Source: Microbacterium aerolatum (GTDB lineage Bacteria; Actinomycetota; Actinomycetes; Actinomycetales; Microbacteriaceae). Taken from it: a stretch of 64,000 bases of DNA. Shown in pieces: positions 37,014-45,631 of the stretch. The translations under genes and the position numbers were made by a program. The DNA lies in contig NZ_BJUW01000005.1 of NCBI RefSeq assembly GCF_007988825.1, positions 123,904-187,903 on the forward strand, written 5' to 3'. A model generated the notes under the pieces. That model worked only from the letters and a program-made list of their open reading frames with translations, was not told where the DNA came from and made no database searches. Positions within the stretch are counted from its first letter, which is position 1, and every line of letters begins with the position of its first letter.

Positions 37014-37910
37014 ATGTACGACGCGATCGTGATCGGCGCCGGCCCCGCCGGCCTGCAGGCCGCCCTCACGCTGGGCCGGATGCATCGCACCGCCCTGCTG
37101 CTCGACTCCGGCGAGTACCGCAACGGCCCCGTCGAGCACATGCACAACGTCATCGCATCCGACGGCACGCCCCCGGCGGACTTCCGGGCCACGGCCCGCG
37201 CTCAGCTCGCTGAGTACGCCACCGTCCGGCTGCGCGATCTCGCAGCGGAGCGGATCGACGGGGCCGTCGACGACTTCGCCGTCCGCCTCGCCGATGGTTC
37301 GGTCGAGCACGCGCGGCGGGTGGTACTCGCGACCGGTGTCGTCGACGAGCTCCCCGGTGCCCCCGGTCTTTCTGAGCTGTGGGGACTGCGGGCATTCACC
37401 TGCCCGTTCTGCGATGGTCACGAGTTCGCCGGGAAGGACATCGGCATCCTCGGTGCGTCCGCGCGGACGCTGCACCTGACCGGGATGCTCGCACCGATCG
37501 CCCGGAGCATCATGGTGTTCCCCGTCGGCGAGCAGCCGACAGACGAGGATCGTGCGGCGCTGGAAGCAGCCGGGGTGCGCACCCACCCCGAGCTCGTCGA
37601 CACCGTCGCCGCCGAGGGCGAGGGTGTGCGGATCACGGCCGGCGGCGAGCACGTCGCCGTGGCCGGGCTGTTCGTCGCGGCAGGATCCGTGCGGCAGCGA
37701 GCATCGTTCGCCGCCGATCTCGGGCTGAGCGTCCTGCCCTCCGGATCGATCGAGATCGACGACTTCGGTCAGACCTCGACACCCGGCATCCTCGCCGCGG
37801 GCGATCTCGCCCACCGCGCGTCTCTCCCCGGCCCCGTGGCATCCGTCATCCAGTCGGCAGCCGCCGGCCAGATGGCTGCGGCGTGGATCGTGCAGCAATT
37901 GAGCGCTTAG
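37014..37910 (+). CDS. Thioredoxin-reductase-like flavoprotein with a CPFC site
   Basis: This 298-residue FAD/NAD(P)H enzyme has the FAD site AIVIGAGPAGLQAALTLGR at its N-terminus, ATGVVDELPG mid-chain, and the redox site AFTCPFCDGHEF (about residues 125-136). FAD motif GILAAGDLAHR closes the chain. It resembles thioredoxin reductase, but the CPFC site replaces the usual CATC and the NADPH loop is weak (GILGASARTLHL). It may reduce an unusual partner or a small disulfide. A GGAGG ribosome site and a MerR-type promoter precede it. Confidence 0.88.
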   Translation: MYDAIVIGAGPAGLQAALTLGRMHRTALLLDSGEYRNGPVEHMHNVIASDGTPPADFRATARAQLAEYATVRLRDLAAERIDGAVDDFAVRLADGSVEHARRVVLATGVVDELPGAPGLSELWGLRAFTCPFCDGHEFAGKDIGILGASARTLHLTGMLAPIARSIMVFPVGEQPTDEDRAALEAAGVRTHPELVDTVAAEGEGVRITAGGEHVAVAGLFVAAGSVRQRASFAADLGLSVLPSGSIEIDDFGQTSTPGILAAGDLAHRASLPGPVASVIQSAAAGQMAAAWIVQQLSA

Positions 37911-37923
37911 CCTGTGTCGATCC

Positions 37924-37980
37924 CTGAGCCTGTCGAAAGGGGCGGCCCACTGGGCCCGCCGGACGCTTCGACAGGCTCAG
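37924..37980. repeat. Inverted CTGAGCCTGTCGAA repeats, likely two-way terminator
   Basis: CTGAGCCTGTCGAA (37924-37937) and its complement (37967-37980) frame a GC-rich, self-complementary loop between convergent genes. Single copies of the core appear near 13452 and 26504. Confidence 0.7.
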
Positions 37981-37995
37981 CGACCGGCTCGCCGC

Positions 37996-38619
37996 CTAGA
38001 CCGCGCCGAGGTCGACGCCGGCTGCGGCCGGCTCCGCGTACCCGACCTCGCGCCACACGTCACCCACCCGCTCGAACGACGTGACGCTCGAGAGCGCGCA
38101 GCGCCGGGTGCGCGGGTCGTGCCGGAGTCGGAGTCCGGCGACGTACAGGTGTGTGATCCAGATCGGCGCCTGGTGCGAGACGATCACGGCATCCCCGCCG
38201 TCTGCCTCGTCCCACGCGCTGTTCATGGCGTCTTCCATACGCTCGGCGATGGACAGGTACGGCTCTCCCCAGCTCGGGAGCGAGGGGTTGCGCAGGTGCC
38301 ACCAGTTGCGGGGGTCGCGCAGTGACCGGCTCATCCGGGTGCCCTCGAAGACATTGGTCGGTTCGATCACCCGCTCATCGATCACCGGCTCCAGCCCGAA
38401 GATCTCGGCGAACGGCTCAGCCGACTCCTGCGTGCGCTCGAGCGGCGAGCAGTGCAGCGAGCCGACCGGACGGTCGAGCCCTTCGACGTACTCGGCGGCA
38501 GCCCGCGCCATCCGTCTGCCGTCCTCGCTGAGCCGGTAGTGCGGAAGCCGCCCGTAGAGGAGGCGGCGGGGATTGTGGACCTCCCCGTGACGAACGAGGT
38601 GCAGGCGCTCAGCAGGCAT
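37996..38619 (-). CDS. Histidine phosphatase family protein (phosphoglycerate-mutase-like)
   Basis: This 207-residue cytoplasmic protein has the catalytic LVRHGEVHN at residues 8-16, LHCSPLERTQESAEPF mid-chain and VIVSHQAPI (about 146-154) with the second histidine. Members remove phosphate from small molecules; the substrate is not clear. In relatives it sits directly before the resA-like gene, while here a MerR/flavoprotein pair intervenes. Its ATG follows the stop of the gene upstream with no gap. Confidence 0.87.
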   Translation of the reverse strand: MPAERLHLVRHGEVHNPRRLLYGRLPHYRLSEDGRRMARAAAEYVEGLDRPVGSLHCSPLERTQESAEPFAEIFGLEPVIDERVIEPTNVFEGTRMSRSLRDPRNWWHLRNPSLPSWGEPYLSIAERMEDAMNSAWDEADGGDAVIVSHQAPIWITHLYVAGLRLRHDPRTRRCALSSVTSFERVGDVWREVGYAEPAAAGVDLGAV

Positions 38620-38985
38620 TCAGACCTTCCGGTAGGTCGCCGACCCGAACCCGACGATCAGGTGGCCGATGAAGGGGAACATCCAGAGCAGGAAGAACGA
38701 GAACACCGCCCCCTTGCCGAAGTTCGCGCCCTCCTTGACCGCCACCACGATCGCGAAGACGATGTTCACGATCGGGATCAGGTACAGCAGCGAGAACCAG
38801 CCCGACATGCCGGCGATCTTCACGAGGAAGATCACGTTGACGATCGGGATGAGAGCGAGGATGCCGGCATAACCCGCCTTCACGAAGACCTTCCACATCG
38901 TGATGGCGTAGAGCACGTACAGCGCGAGACTCAGCCACATCGAGGTGGTGGAGGCGACCTGGTCGCTGATCAGGTTCCAATCCAC
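38620..38985 (-). CDS. Small four-segment membrane protein, DUF5684 type
   Basis: This 121-residue protein consists almost entirely of membrane segments. Two PIVN-containing stretches, YAGILALIPIVNVIFLVKI and FSLLYLIPIVNIVFAIVVA, are the hallmark of the DUF5684 family. Function unknown. I chose the GTG at 38985 for its GGGGAG ribosome site. It is directly coupled to the histidine phosphatase gene and divergent from aspS. Confidence 0.82.
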   Translation of the reverse strand: MDWNLISDQVASTTSMWLSLALYVLYAITMWKVFVKAGYAGILALIPIVNVIFLVKIAGMSGWFSLLYLIPIVNIVFAIVVAVKEGANFGKGAVFSFFLLWMFPFIGHLIVGFGSATYRKV

Positions 38986-39084
38986 GGCCCGCTCCCCTGC
39001 TCTCCGGCCGCCCGGCGCAGCCCCACTGCGGCCGAGTCTATCGACCCCGCGCTCCGCCCCGAGAGGACCCCGCGCGCGCCCCCG

Positions 39085-39090
39085 TAGAAT
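39085..39090 (+). promoter_or_regulatory. -10 box of a leaderless promoter (aspS)
   Basis: TAGAAT ends six bases before the ATG at 39097, the best match to the TANNNT consensus in this window. Confidence 0.65.
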
Positions 39091-39096
39091 GGCGGA

Positions 39097-40878
39097 ATGC
39101 TTCGCACTCACACGACCGGCTCCCTGCGCGCCGAACACATCGGTCAGACCGTCACCCTCACGGGTTGGGTCGATCGTCGTCGTGATCACGGAGGAGTCGC
39201 CTTCATCGATCTGCGCGATGCCTCCGGCATCGCCCAGGTCGTCATCCGCGACGAAGAGGTGGCGCACCCGCTGCGCAGCGAGTTCGTGCTGAAGGTGACC
39301 GGCGAGGTCTCCCGCCGCCCCGAGGGCAACGCGAACCCGAACCTGCCCACCGGCGAGATCGAGGTCATCGCGACCGAGGTCGAGGTGCTGAACGAGTCCG
39401 CTCCTCTGCCGTTCCAGGTGTCCACGGGTCTCGGCGACAGCGAGACGATCGGTGAGGACGTGCGGTTCAAGCACCGTTACCTCGACCTGCGCCGTCCGTC
39501 CGCGGCATCCGCTCTTCGCCTGCGCTCGAAGGTCTACAAGGCGATCCGCGACGAGCTCGACCGCCGTGAGTTCGTCGAGGTCGAGACCCCGACCCTCACG
39601 CGTTCGACCCCGGAGGGCGCCCGCGACTTCGTCGTGCCCGCGCGCCTGCACCCCGGCAGTTGGTACGCACTGCCGCAGTCGCCGCAGCTGTTCAAGCAGC
39701 TGCTCATGGTCGGCGGCGTCGAGAAGTACTACCAGCTGGCCCGCTGCTACCGCGACGAGGACTTCCGCGCCGACCGTCAGCCGGAGTTCACGCAGCTCGA
39801 CATCGAGATGAGCTTCGTCGACCAGGAGGACGTCATCGAGATGATGGAGTCCCTCGTCGTCGCGATGTGGAAGACGATCGACGTCGAGGTGCAGACGCCG
39901 CTGCCGCGCATCACCTACGCCGACGCCATGGCGAAGTACGGCTCGGACAAGCCCGACCTGCGCTTCGGCCTCGAGCTCGTCGAGGCCACCGAGTACTTCA
40001 AGGACACCACGTTCCGCGTGTTCCAGAACCCCTACGTCGGCGCCGTGCGCATGCCCGGCGGCGCATCGCAGCCGCGCAAGCAGCTGGACGCCTGGCAGGA
40101 CTGGGCCAAGCAGCGCGGTGCGCGTGGACTTGCCTACGTGCTCTTCAACGAGGACGGGACGCTCGGCGGACCCGTCGCCAAGAACCTCTCCGAGACCGAG
40201 CAGGCCGGCCTCGCGGCCCTCACCGGCGCCGAGGCGGGCGACTGCGTGTTCTTCGCAGCCGGCTCCGCCAAGGAATCGCGTGCACTGCTGGGTGCGGCGC
40301 GCGTCGAGATCGGTCGCCGACTGGGTCTGCTCGACCCCGACACGTTCGCCTTCACCTGGGTGGTGGACGCTCCGATGTTCGAGCCTGCGGCGGATGCCGT
40401 GGCATCCGGCGATGTCGCGGTCGGCGCGGGAGCCTGGACCGCTGTGCACCACGCGTTCACCGGGCCCAAGCCGGAGTTCGCCGACACGTTCGACACCGAC
40501 CCGGCATCCGCGCTGGCGTACGCGTACGACATCGTCTGCAACGGCAGCGAGCTCGGCGGCGGATCGATCCGCATCCACCGCGAGGACGTGCAGAAGCGCG
40601 TCTTCGAGGTCATGGGCATCTCGGACGAGGTCGCTCAGGAACAGTTCGGCTTCCTGCTGGACGCGTTCAAGTTCGGCGCCCCGCCGCACGGCGGCATCGC
40701 GCTGGGCATGGACCGCGTTCTGCAGCACCTGACCAAGACCGACTCGATTCGCGAGGTCATCGCGTTCCCGAAGACCGGCAACGGATTCGACCCGCTGACC
40801 AGCGCTCCCGCGCCGATCACCGATGCGCAGCGCGCCGAGGCCGGCGTCGACTTCGTCCCCGAGGATGCCGAGGCCTGA
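39097..40878 (+). CDS. aspS: Aspartyl-tRNA synthetase
   Basis: This 593-residue class II enzyme charges tRNA-Asp (and possibly tRNA-Asn if AsnRS is absent). The anticodon-binding OB fold covers residues 1-105 ([19 protein letters not shown]). The catalytic core has motif 2 in [25 protein letters not shown], a bacterial GAD insertion lies near 285-410, and motif 3 is GIALGMDRV (about 537-545). The length is normal for bacterial AspRS. It is read as a leaderless mRNA. Confidence 0.98.
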   Translation: MLRTHTTGSLRAEHIGQTVTLTGWVDRRRDHGGVAFIDLRDASGIAQVVIRDEEVAHPLRSEFVLKVTGEVSRRPEGNANPNLPTGEIEVIATEVEVLNESAPLPFQVSTGLGDSETIGEDVRFKHRYLDLRRPSAASALRLRSKVYKAIRDELDRREFVEVETPTLTRSTPEGARDFVVPARLHPGSWYALPQSPQLFKQLLMVGGVEKYYQLARCYRDEDFRADRQPEFTQLDIEMSFVDQEDVIEMMESLVVAMWKTIDVEVQTPLPRITYADAMAKYGSDKPDLRFGLELVEATEYFKDTTFRVFQNPYVGAVRMPGGASQPRKQLDAWQDWAKQRGARGLAYVLFNEDGTLGGPVAKNLSETEQAGLAALTGAEAGDCVFFAAGSAKESRALLGAARVEIGRRLGLLDPDTFAFTWVVDAPMFEPAADAVASGDVAVGAGAWTAVHHAFTGPKPEFADTFDTDPASALAYAYDIVCNGSELGGGSIRIHREDVQKRVFEVMGISDEVAQEQFGFLLDAFKFGAPPHGGIALGMDRVLQHLTKTDSIREVIAFPKTGNGFDPLTSAPAPITDAQRAEAGVDFVPEDAEA

Positions 40879-40904
40879 GCCCGCGCAGGGAGGGAGTCGA
40901 AGCC

Positions 40905-41143
40905 TCATCACAAGGAAGGCTTCGACTCCGTCGCTCCGCGACTGCGCTCACCCCGTTTCGTCGCGCTGCGCTCGCTCAACGCCCCGCAAGGTCATTGAGC
41001 CCGCAAGCATCGCGCGCGGTCGTTGAGCCCGCGACACCCCGCAACCCGCCGTGCGATCGCACTCCCGCGGGTCGTTGAGCGGAGACGGCGGAGACGTCGC
41101 AGACGAAACGGGCTGAGCGACCGAAGGGAGTCGAAGCCTCGCC
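40905..41143. repeat. Cluster of inverted repeats between aspS and the TauE-like gene
   Basis: GGAGTCGAAGCCTC (40911) and TCGCGCTGCGCTCGCTCAAC (40961-40980) appear on one side. Inverted relatives appear on the other (AGACGAAACGGGCTGAGCGA, GGAGTCGAAGCCTC at 41127). TTGAGCCCGC units lie in between. The array sits between convergent genes and may stop transcription from both sides. Confidence 0.7.
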
Positions 41144-41153
41144 CATTCAGCCC

Positions 41154-41981
41154 TCACCCCAGGAGCGCGAGCCCCGGGACGATGTTCTCATTCCACACGT
41201 CGACACCGAGCTTTCCGATCAGCGCGACCACGACGACGAGGAACACGACCCGGATGAACTTCGCGCCGCGCGCGACGGCCATGCGGGAGCCGAGATAGCT
41301 TCCGGCGACATTCGCCACCGCGAGGATGCCGCCGAGCAGCCACAGCACAGACCCGTGCGGAATGAACAGCAGCAGTGCTCCGATGTTAGTGGCGAGGTTG
41401 ACGATCTTCGCCTTGGCACTCGCCTGCAGGAAGTCGTAGCCCATCAGCGCCACGAGCGTGATGACGAGGAACGTGCCGGTGCCGGGGCCGATCATGCCGT
41501 CGTAGAACCCGATCACGAGGCCCGCCGCACCCGCCATGATGTGGTGCTTGTGGCCGGCGAAGCGAAGCTTGGTCGCCGCGCCCATCTCGGGCTTGAACAC
41601 GGTGAAGATCGCCACGGCGAGCAGGGCGACGACGATGATCGGCTTGAACGCGGCCGGCGGCAGCACGGTCGCCACCGCCGCCCCGCCGAAGGAGCCGACC
41701 AGCGCGATGCCCGCCATCGGCAACGCCGTGCGGATGTCGGGTTTCGCGCGGCGGTAGTAGGTCACGCTGCTGGTGGCGGTGCCGAACACCGAGGCGAGCT
41801 TGTTGGTGGCGAGCGCCTGCACGGGGGCGATGCCCGGAATGAGCAGGAGCGCCGGCAGCTGCAGCAGCCCTCCCCCGCCGACGACGGCGTCGATCCATCC
41901 GGCCCCGAACGCGGCGAGGACGACGAAGATCAGCATCCCCCAGGTGAGCTGTTCGAGCCCGAGCAGCGCACCGATGTCCAT
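41154..41981 (-). CDS. TauE/SafE-family membrane permease
   Basis: This 275-residue protein has about eight membrane segments and the duplicated TauE/SafE layout. WIDAVVGGGGLLQLPALLLIPG follows segment 1, and GFYDGMIGPGTGTFLVITLV is its counterpart in the second half. Members move sulfonates, sulfite or other small anions; specificity is unknown. The ATG at 41981 has GGAGGG just upstream and a GATACT box. It is divergent from the GNAT gene. Confidence 0.88.
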   Translation of the reverse strand: MDIGALLGLEQLTWGMLIFVVLAAFGAGWIDAVVGGGGLLQLPALLLIPGIAPVQALATNKLASVFGTATSSVTYYRRAKPDIRTALPMAGIALVGSFGGAAVATVLPPAAFKPIIVVALLAVAIFTVFKPEMGAATKLRFAGHKHHIMAGAAGLVIGFYDGMIGPGTGTFLVITLVALMGYDFLQASAKAKIVNLATNIGALLLFIPHGSVLWLLGGILAVANVAGSYLGSRMAVARGAKFIRVVFLVVVVALIGKLGVDVWNENIVPGLALLG

Positions 41982-42029
41982 CCCTCCAGTATCCCGCGTC
42001 GCGGCGCTCGAGGATGACAGACTGGCACC

Positions 42030-42551
42030 ATGCTCGACGCCCTTCTGCTGCCGCATCCGTTCGACTCCCGCGTCGGTTCGGCGGTCCTGCGCCGGGCGAC
42101 GAGAGACGATGCCGACGCACTGATCGCACTGCTCGCGGACGATCCGATCAGCGCGGCGCGCGGCGACGTGGCATCCGACGACGATCGCGACGCATACGCA
42201 CGCGGTCTTGACGACATCCTCGCCGATTCGTCCAACGACCTGCTCGTCGTCGACCTCGACGGCGATGTCGTCGGCACGCTGCAGCTCACCTCGATCCCCG
42301 GGATGGCCCGCCGCGGGGCGCGGAGGCTGCTGGTCGAGGCCGTCCGGGTGCGCAGCGACCTGCGGTCGTCGGGGATCGGGTCGGCCGTGATGCGCTGGGT
42401 CTCGGATGCCGCCGCCCCCGCTCTCGGGGCGGCGCTCGTGCAGCTGACCTCCGACGCCGCCCGCACCGAGGCGCACCGGTTCTACCAGCGCCTCGGTTAC
42501 GTCGACTCGCACGTCGGCTTCAAGTACAACGTGCCGCTGACGTCGGCCTGA
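42030..42551 (+). CDS. GNAT acetyltransferase
   Basis: This 173-residue acetyl-CoA-dependent enzyme has the GNAT fold: LRRATRDDADALIALL at the start, VDLDGDVVGTLQLTSIPGMARRGARRLLVEAVRV, then the acetyl-CoA loop VRSDLRSSGIGSAVM (about residues 107-121) and HRFYQRLGYVDSHVGFKY at the end. The likely substrate class is a small amine or amino acid. The -10 (CAGACT, six bases before the ATG) is a weaker leaderless match. Confidence 0.88.
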   Translation: MLDALLLPHPFDSRVGSAVLRRATRDDADALIALLADDPISAARGDVASDDDRDAYARGLDDILADSSNDLLVVDLDGDVVGTLQLTSIPGMARRGARRLLVEAVRVRSDLRSSGIGSAVMRWVSDAAAPALGAALVQLTSDAARTEAHRFYQRLGYVDSHVGFKYNVPLTSA

Positions 42552-42624
42552 CCACGAGACGGGGTCTGCAGCACGAGACGAGGCCGGGCGCGGCCCGTCT
42601 CATGCAGCAAACCTCGTCTCGTGG
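42552..42624. repeat. Palindrome, GAGACGGGGT family, copy 2
   Basis: CCACGAGACG at 42552 pairs with CGTCTCGTGG ending at 42624. Inner GCACGAGACG and CGTCTCATGC also pair, so the element can fold as nested hairpins. It directly follows the GNAT stop codon. Confidence 0.75.
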
Positions 42625-42774
42625 CTTGATCGTTCCGCGAAGCGCAGCGCGCGCGTTCGCGCGCACGTCACCGCGCGTTCACCACAGCCGCCACATCCGG
42701 TAACTCTCGCGCCGTAGCGTCCTGAGGCAACCCGAACTCCGGCGCGCCCGTGCCGGACCTCCGAGAGGAACCTG

Positions 42775-43914
42775 ATGGCAACCATTACCCGCCGGACGCG
42801 CTTCGTCGCCGGCATCGCCCTGGCGGCATCCGCTGCCCTGGCCCTGACCTCCTGCGCCGCCGACAGCAGTGCAGGAAACGGCGGCGACGCGTCCTCCGAC
42901 GCCGCGACTGCCACGTCGCTCGCCGACTTCGGAACGTTCGAAGACCTCGAGGCTGCGGCCAAGGCCGAGGGAGCGCTGAACGTCATCGCCCTCCCCCGCG
43001 ACTGGGCGAACTACGGCGAGATCCTCGATCTGTTCGCGGAGCGCTACCCCGAGATCACCATCAACGAAGCCTCGCCCGACGTCTCCAGCCAGGAGGAGAT
43101 CGATGCCGCGAAGACGAACGAGGGTCTCGACACGGCGCCGGACGTCTTCGACCTCGGTCTCACGGTCGCCCTGGCGAACACGGACGTGTTCGCTCCCTAC
43201 AAGGTCGAGAACTTCGACGAGATCCCCGATGCTCTGAAGGAGCCGACCGGCCTGTTCGTCGGCGACTACGGCGGGTACATGTCCATCGGCTACGACTCCT
43301 CGAAGTTCGACGAGCCCACCTCGCTCGACGACCTCAACAGCGCCGACTACAAGGGCGCCGTCGCGATCAACGGCGACCCGACCCAGGCCGGATCCGCCTT
43401 CGCCGCCGTCGGCCTCGCCGCTGTGCAGTCGGGTGGCGACCTGGACGACTTCACTCCTGGCATCGAGTACTTCGGCGAGTTGCAGAAGGCCGGCAACTTC
43501 CTCAAGGTCGACGTCACTCCCGCGACCATCACCAGCGGCGAGACCCCGGTCGTCTTCGACTGGGACTACCTGAACGCCGCTGCGGGCGCTGACAACGATG
43601 CGTGGAAGGTCACCGTCCTGGACGGCGTCGGCTACGCCTCGTACTACAACCAGGCCATCAACAAGGATGCTCCGCACCCCGCGGCGGCACGCCTGTGGCA
43701 GGAGTTCCTCTACAGCGACGATGTTCAGAACCTATGGCTGAAGGGCGGCGCGCGCCCGGCTCGCATGGAGGCCATGACCGAGGCCGGCACGATCGACGCC
43801 GAGCTCGCGGCGGCTCTTCCCGAGGTCCCCGCGGAGACGGTCGTCCCGACCGAGGAGCAGTCCACGGCGGCCGGCACCCTGCTCGGCGAGAAGTGGGCTG
43901 CGGCCATCCAGTGA
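42775..43914 (+). CDS. Substrate-binding lipoprotein, polyamine/iron/phosphonate class
   Basis: This 379-residue extracellular lipoprotein has its lipobox at LALTSC near residue 27. The mature chain (GALNVIALPRDWANYGEILDLFAERYPEITI; TAPDVFDLGLTVALA; SGETPVVFDWDYLN) fits the class F binding proteins that take up polyamines, Fe(III), thiamine or 2-aminoethylphosphonate. I cannot tell which. GAGAGGAA precedes the ATG. It is the first gene of a four-gene operon with overlapping starts and stops. Confidence 0.88.
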   Translation: MATITRRTRFVAGIALAASAALALTSCAADSSAGNGGDASSDAATATSLADFGTFEDLEAAAKAEGALNVIALPRDWANYGEILDLFAERYPEITINEASPDVSSQEEIDAAKTNEGLDTAPDVFDLGLTVALANTDVFAPYKVENFDEIPDALKEPTGLFVGDYGGYMSIGYDSSKFDEPTSLDDLNSADYKGAVAINGDPTQAGSAFAAVGLAAVQSGGDLDDFTPGIEYFGELQKAGNFLKVDVTPATITSGETPVVFDWDYLNAAAGADNDAWKVTVLDGVGYASYYNQAINKDAPHPAAARLWQEFLYSDDVQNLWLKGGARPARMEAMTEAGTIDAELAAALPEVPAETVVPTEEQSTAAGTLLGEKWAAAIQ

Positions 43915-44840
43915 CAGCGATCATCACGGGGGCGGATGCCACGGCATCCGCCTCCACCGCTGTGGGGTCGTCGCGCACGACCCCACAGCGGTCGGGCTCG
44001 TCGTGGGCGTGGCTGGGACTCGTGCCGTTCAGCGCCTACGTGATGCTGTTCCTGGCCGTGCCGACATTCCTCGCGATCGGCTCGGGCTTCTTCGATGGAG
44101 ACGGCGCGTTCACCTGGAGGAACGTCGCCGCCCTCGTCGACCCGGTCGTCCTGAACACCTTCGCGAACTCCGCCTGGGTGTCGTCGCTCACCGCGATCGT
44201 CGGTGCCGTCGTGGGCGCCCTCGTCTGCTACGCGATGCTCGGCATGAATCCGCAGGGCGCGGTTCGACAGACCGTGGATGCCGTCGCCGGGGTACTCGCG
44301 CAGTTCGGCGGCGTCATGCTCGCCTTCGCATTCATCGCGACGATCGGCGCCCAGGGCATCGTCACCGTGCTGCTCCGCGACTCGTTCGGTGTCGACATCT
44401 TCGAGAACGGCGTGTGGCTCTACGAGGTGCCGGGCCTGATCTTCCCCTACATCTACTTCCAGGTGCCGCTCATGGTCATCACATTCATGCCCGCACTCGC
44501 GGCGCTGAAGCCGCAGTGGTCCGAGGCGAACCTCACCCTCGGCGGCACCAGGCTCGGGTTCTGGACACGCATCGGCATCCCGGTCCTCGCTCCGTCGTTC
44601 CTGGCCAGCCTGCTGCTGCTGTTCGCCAACGCGTTCTCCTCCTATGCCACCGCGGCGGCGCTGATCAGCCAGGGCTCGCAGATCGTACCTCTGCAGATCC
44701 GCGCCGCCCTCACGAGCGAGACGATCCTCGGCCACTCGAACCTCGCCGGCGCGCTCGCGCTCGGCATGATCATCATCGTCGGCGTCGTGATGACGCTGTA
44801 CTCGCTGATCCAGCGGCGGGCCGCGAGGTGGCAGTCATGA
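43911..44840 (+). CDS. ABC importer permease 1, polyamine/iron class
   Basis: This 309-residue inner-membrane protein has six membrane segments after a cytoplasmic tail of about 40 residues. The EAA loop reads SEANLTLGGTRLGFWTRIGIPVLAPSF. It resembles PotB/FbpB half-channels. The GTG at 43911 overlaps the stop of the binding-protein gene (GTGA), and its own stop overlaps the next permease, so all four proteins are made in a linked way. Confidence 0.9.
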   Translation: MTAIITGADATASASTAVGSSRTTPQRSGSSWAWLGLVPFSAYVMLFLAVPTFLAIGSGFFDGDGAFTWRNVAALVDPVVLNTFANSAWVSSLTAIVGAVVGALVCYAMLGMNPQGAVRQTVDAVAGVLAQFGGVMLAFAFIATIGAQGIVTVLLRDSFGVDIFENGVWLYEVPGLIFPYIYFQVPLMVITFMPALAALKPQWSEANLTLGGTRLGFWTRIGIPVLAPSFLASLLLLFANAFSSYATAAALISQGSQIVPLQIRAALTSETILGHSNLAGALALGMIIIVGVVMTLYSLIQRRAARWQS

Positions 44841-45631
44841 ACCGGCTCGCCCCCTCGCGCACGACACGCTGGATCATCGGCATCCTCGTCGGCGCTTTCT
44901 TCGCGATCCCTCTGGTCTCGACGTTCCTGTACACGTTGCGCAGCACGGACGGCGTGCTGTCGTTCGAGCGCTGGGCGGCGATCCTCGATCCCACGGCATC
45001 CGCAGCTCTGAAGCCGATCTGGACGGGCCTCGGCAACTCGCTCATCCTTGCCCTCGTCACGGTCGCGATCGTCCTGTTGCTGCTCGCACCGACCATGATC
45101 CTGGTGAATCTGCGATTCCCGAAGCTCAAGCCGCTCTTCGAGTTCACCGCCCTGCTGCCGATCTCGATCCCGGCGATCGTGCTCGTGGTCGGGCTCTCCC
45201 CGATCTACCTGCAGATCAGCCGCGCCCTCGGCACCGGCACCTGGACGCTCGCCTTCGCCTACGGCATCACCGTGCTGCCGTTCGCGTACCGCTCGATCCA
45301 GGCATCCATCGACGCGGCCGACCTGCGCACGCTCTCCGAGGCGGCGCGCTCGCTGGGGTCGAGCTGGCCGGTCGTGGTGTGGAAGGTGCTCGCGCCGAAT
45401 CTGCGCCAGGGGCTGCTGTCGGCATCCCTCATCTCGATCGCCGTCGTCCTCGGCGAGTTCACGATCGCATCCCTCCTGAACCGCCAGGTGTTCCAGACCG
45501 CGATGGTCGTCGTCGGCAAGCAGGATGCCTACGCGCCTGCGATCTTCACGCTGCTCGCGCTGCTGTTCTGCTTCCTGCTGCTGCTCATCATCGGCCGCGC
45601 CGCACGCGGCAACCGAAAGGCATCCTCATGA
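44837..45631 (+). CDS. ABC importer permease 2, polyamine/iron class
   Basis: This 264-residue inner-membrane protein is the PotC-like partner. Its EAA loop is RTLSEAARSLGSSWPVVVWKVLAPNLRQGL (about residues 163-192). Six membrane segments are predicted. It overlaps its neighbours on both sides by four bases (ATGA). Confidence 0.9.
   Translation: MNRLAPSRTTRWIIGILVGAFFAIPLVSTFLYTLRSTDGVLSFERWAAILDPTASAALKPIWTGLGNSLILALVTVAIVLLLLAPTMILVNLRFPKLKPLFEFTALLPISIPAIVLVVGLSPIYLQISRALGTGTWTLAFAYGITVLPFAYRSIQASIDAADLRTLSEAARSLGSSWPVVVWKVLAPNLRQGLLSASLISIAVVLGEFTIASLLNRQVFQTAMVVVGKQDAYAPAIFTLLALLFCFLLLLIIGRAARGNRKASS

Noticed and set aside
38620..40911. A 763-residue open frame opposite aspS
   Set aside because: It is antisense to a clear aspartyl-tRNA synthetase. 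Long open antisense frames are expected at this GC content. Only its last 121 residues, beyond aspS, are a real gene.
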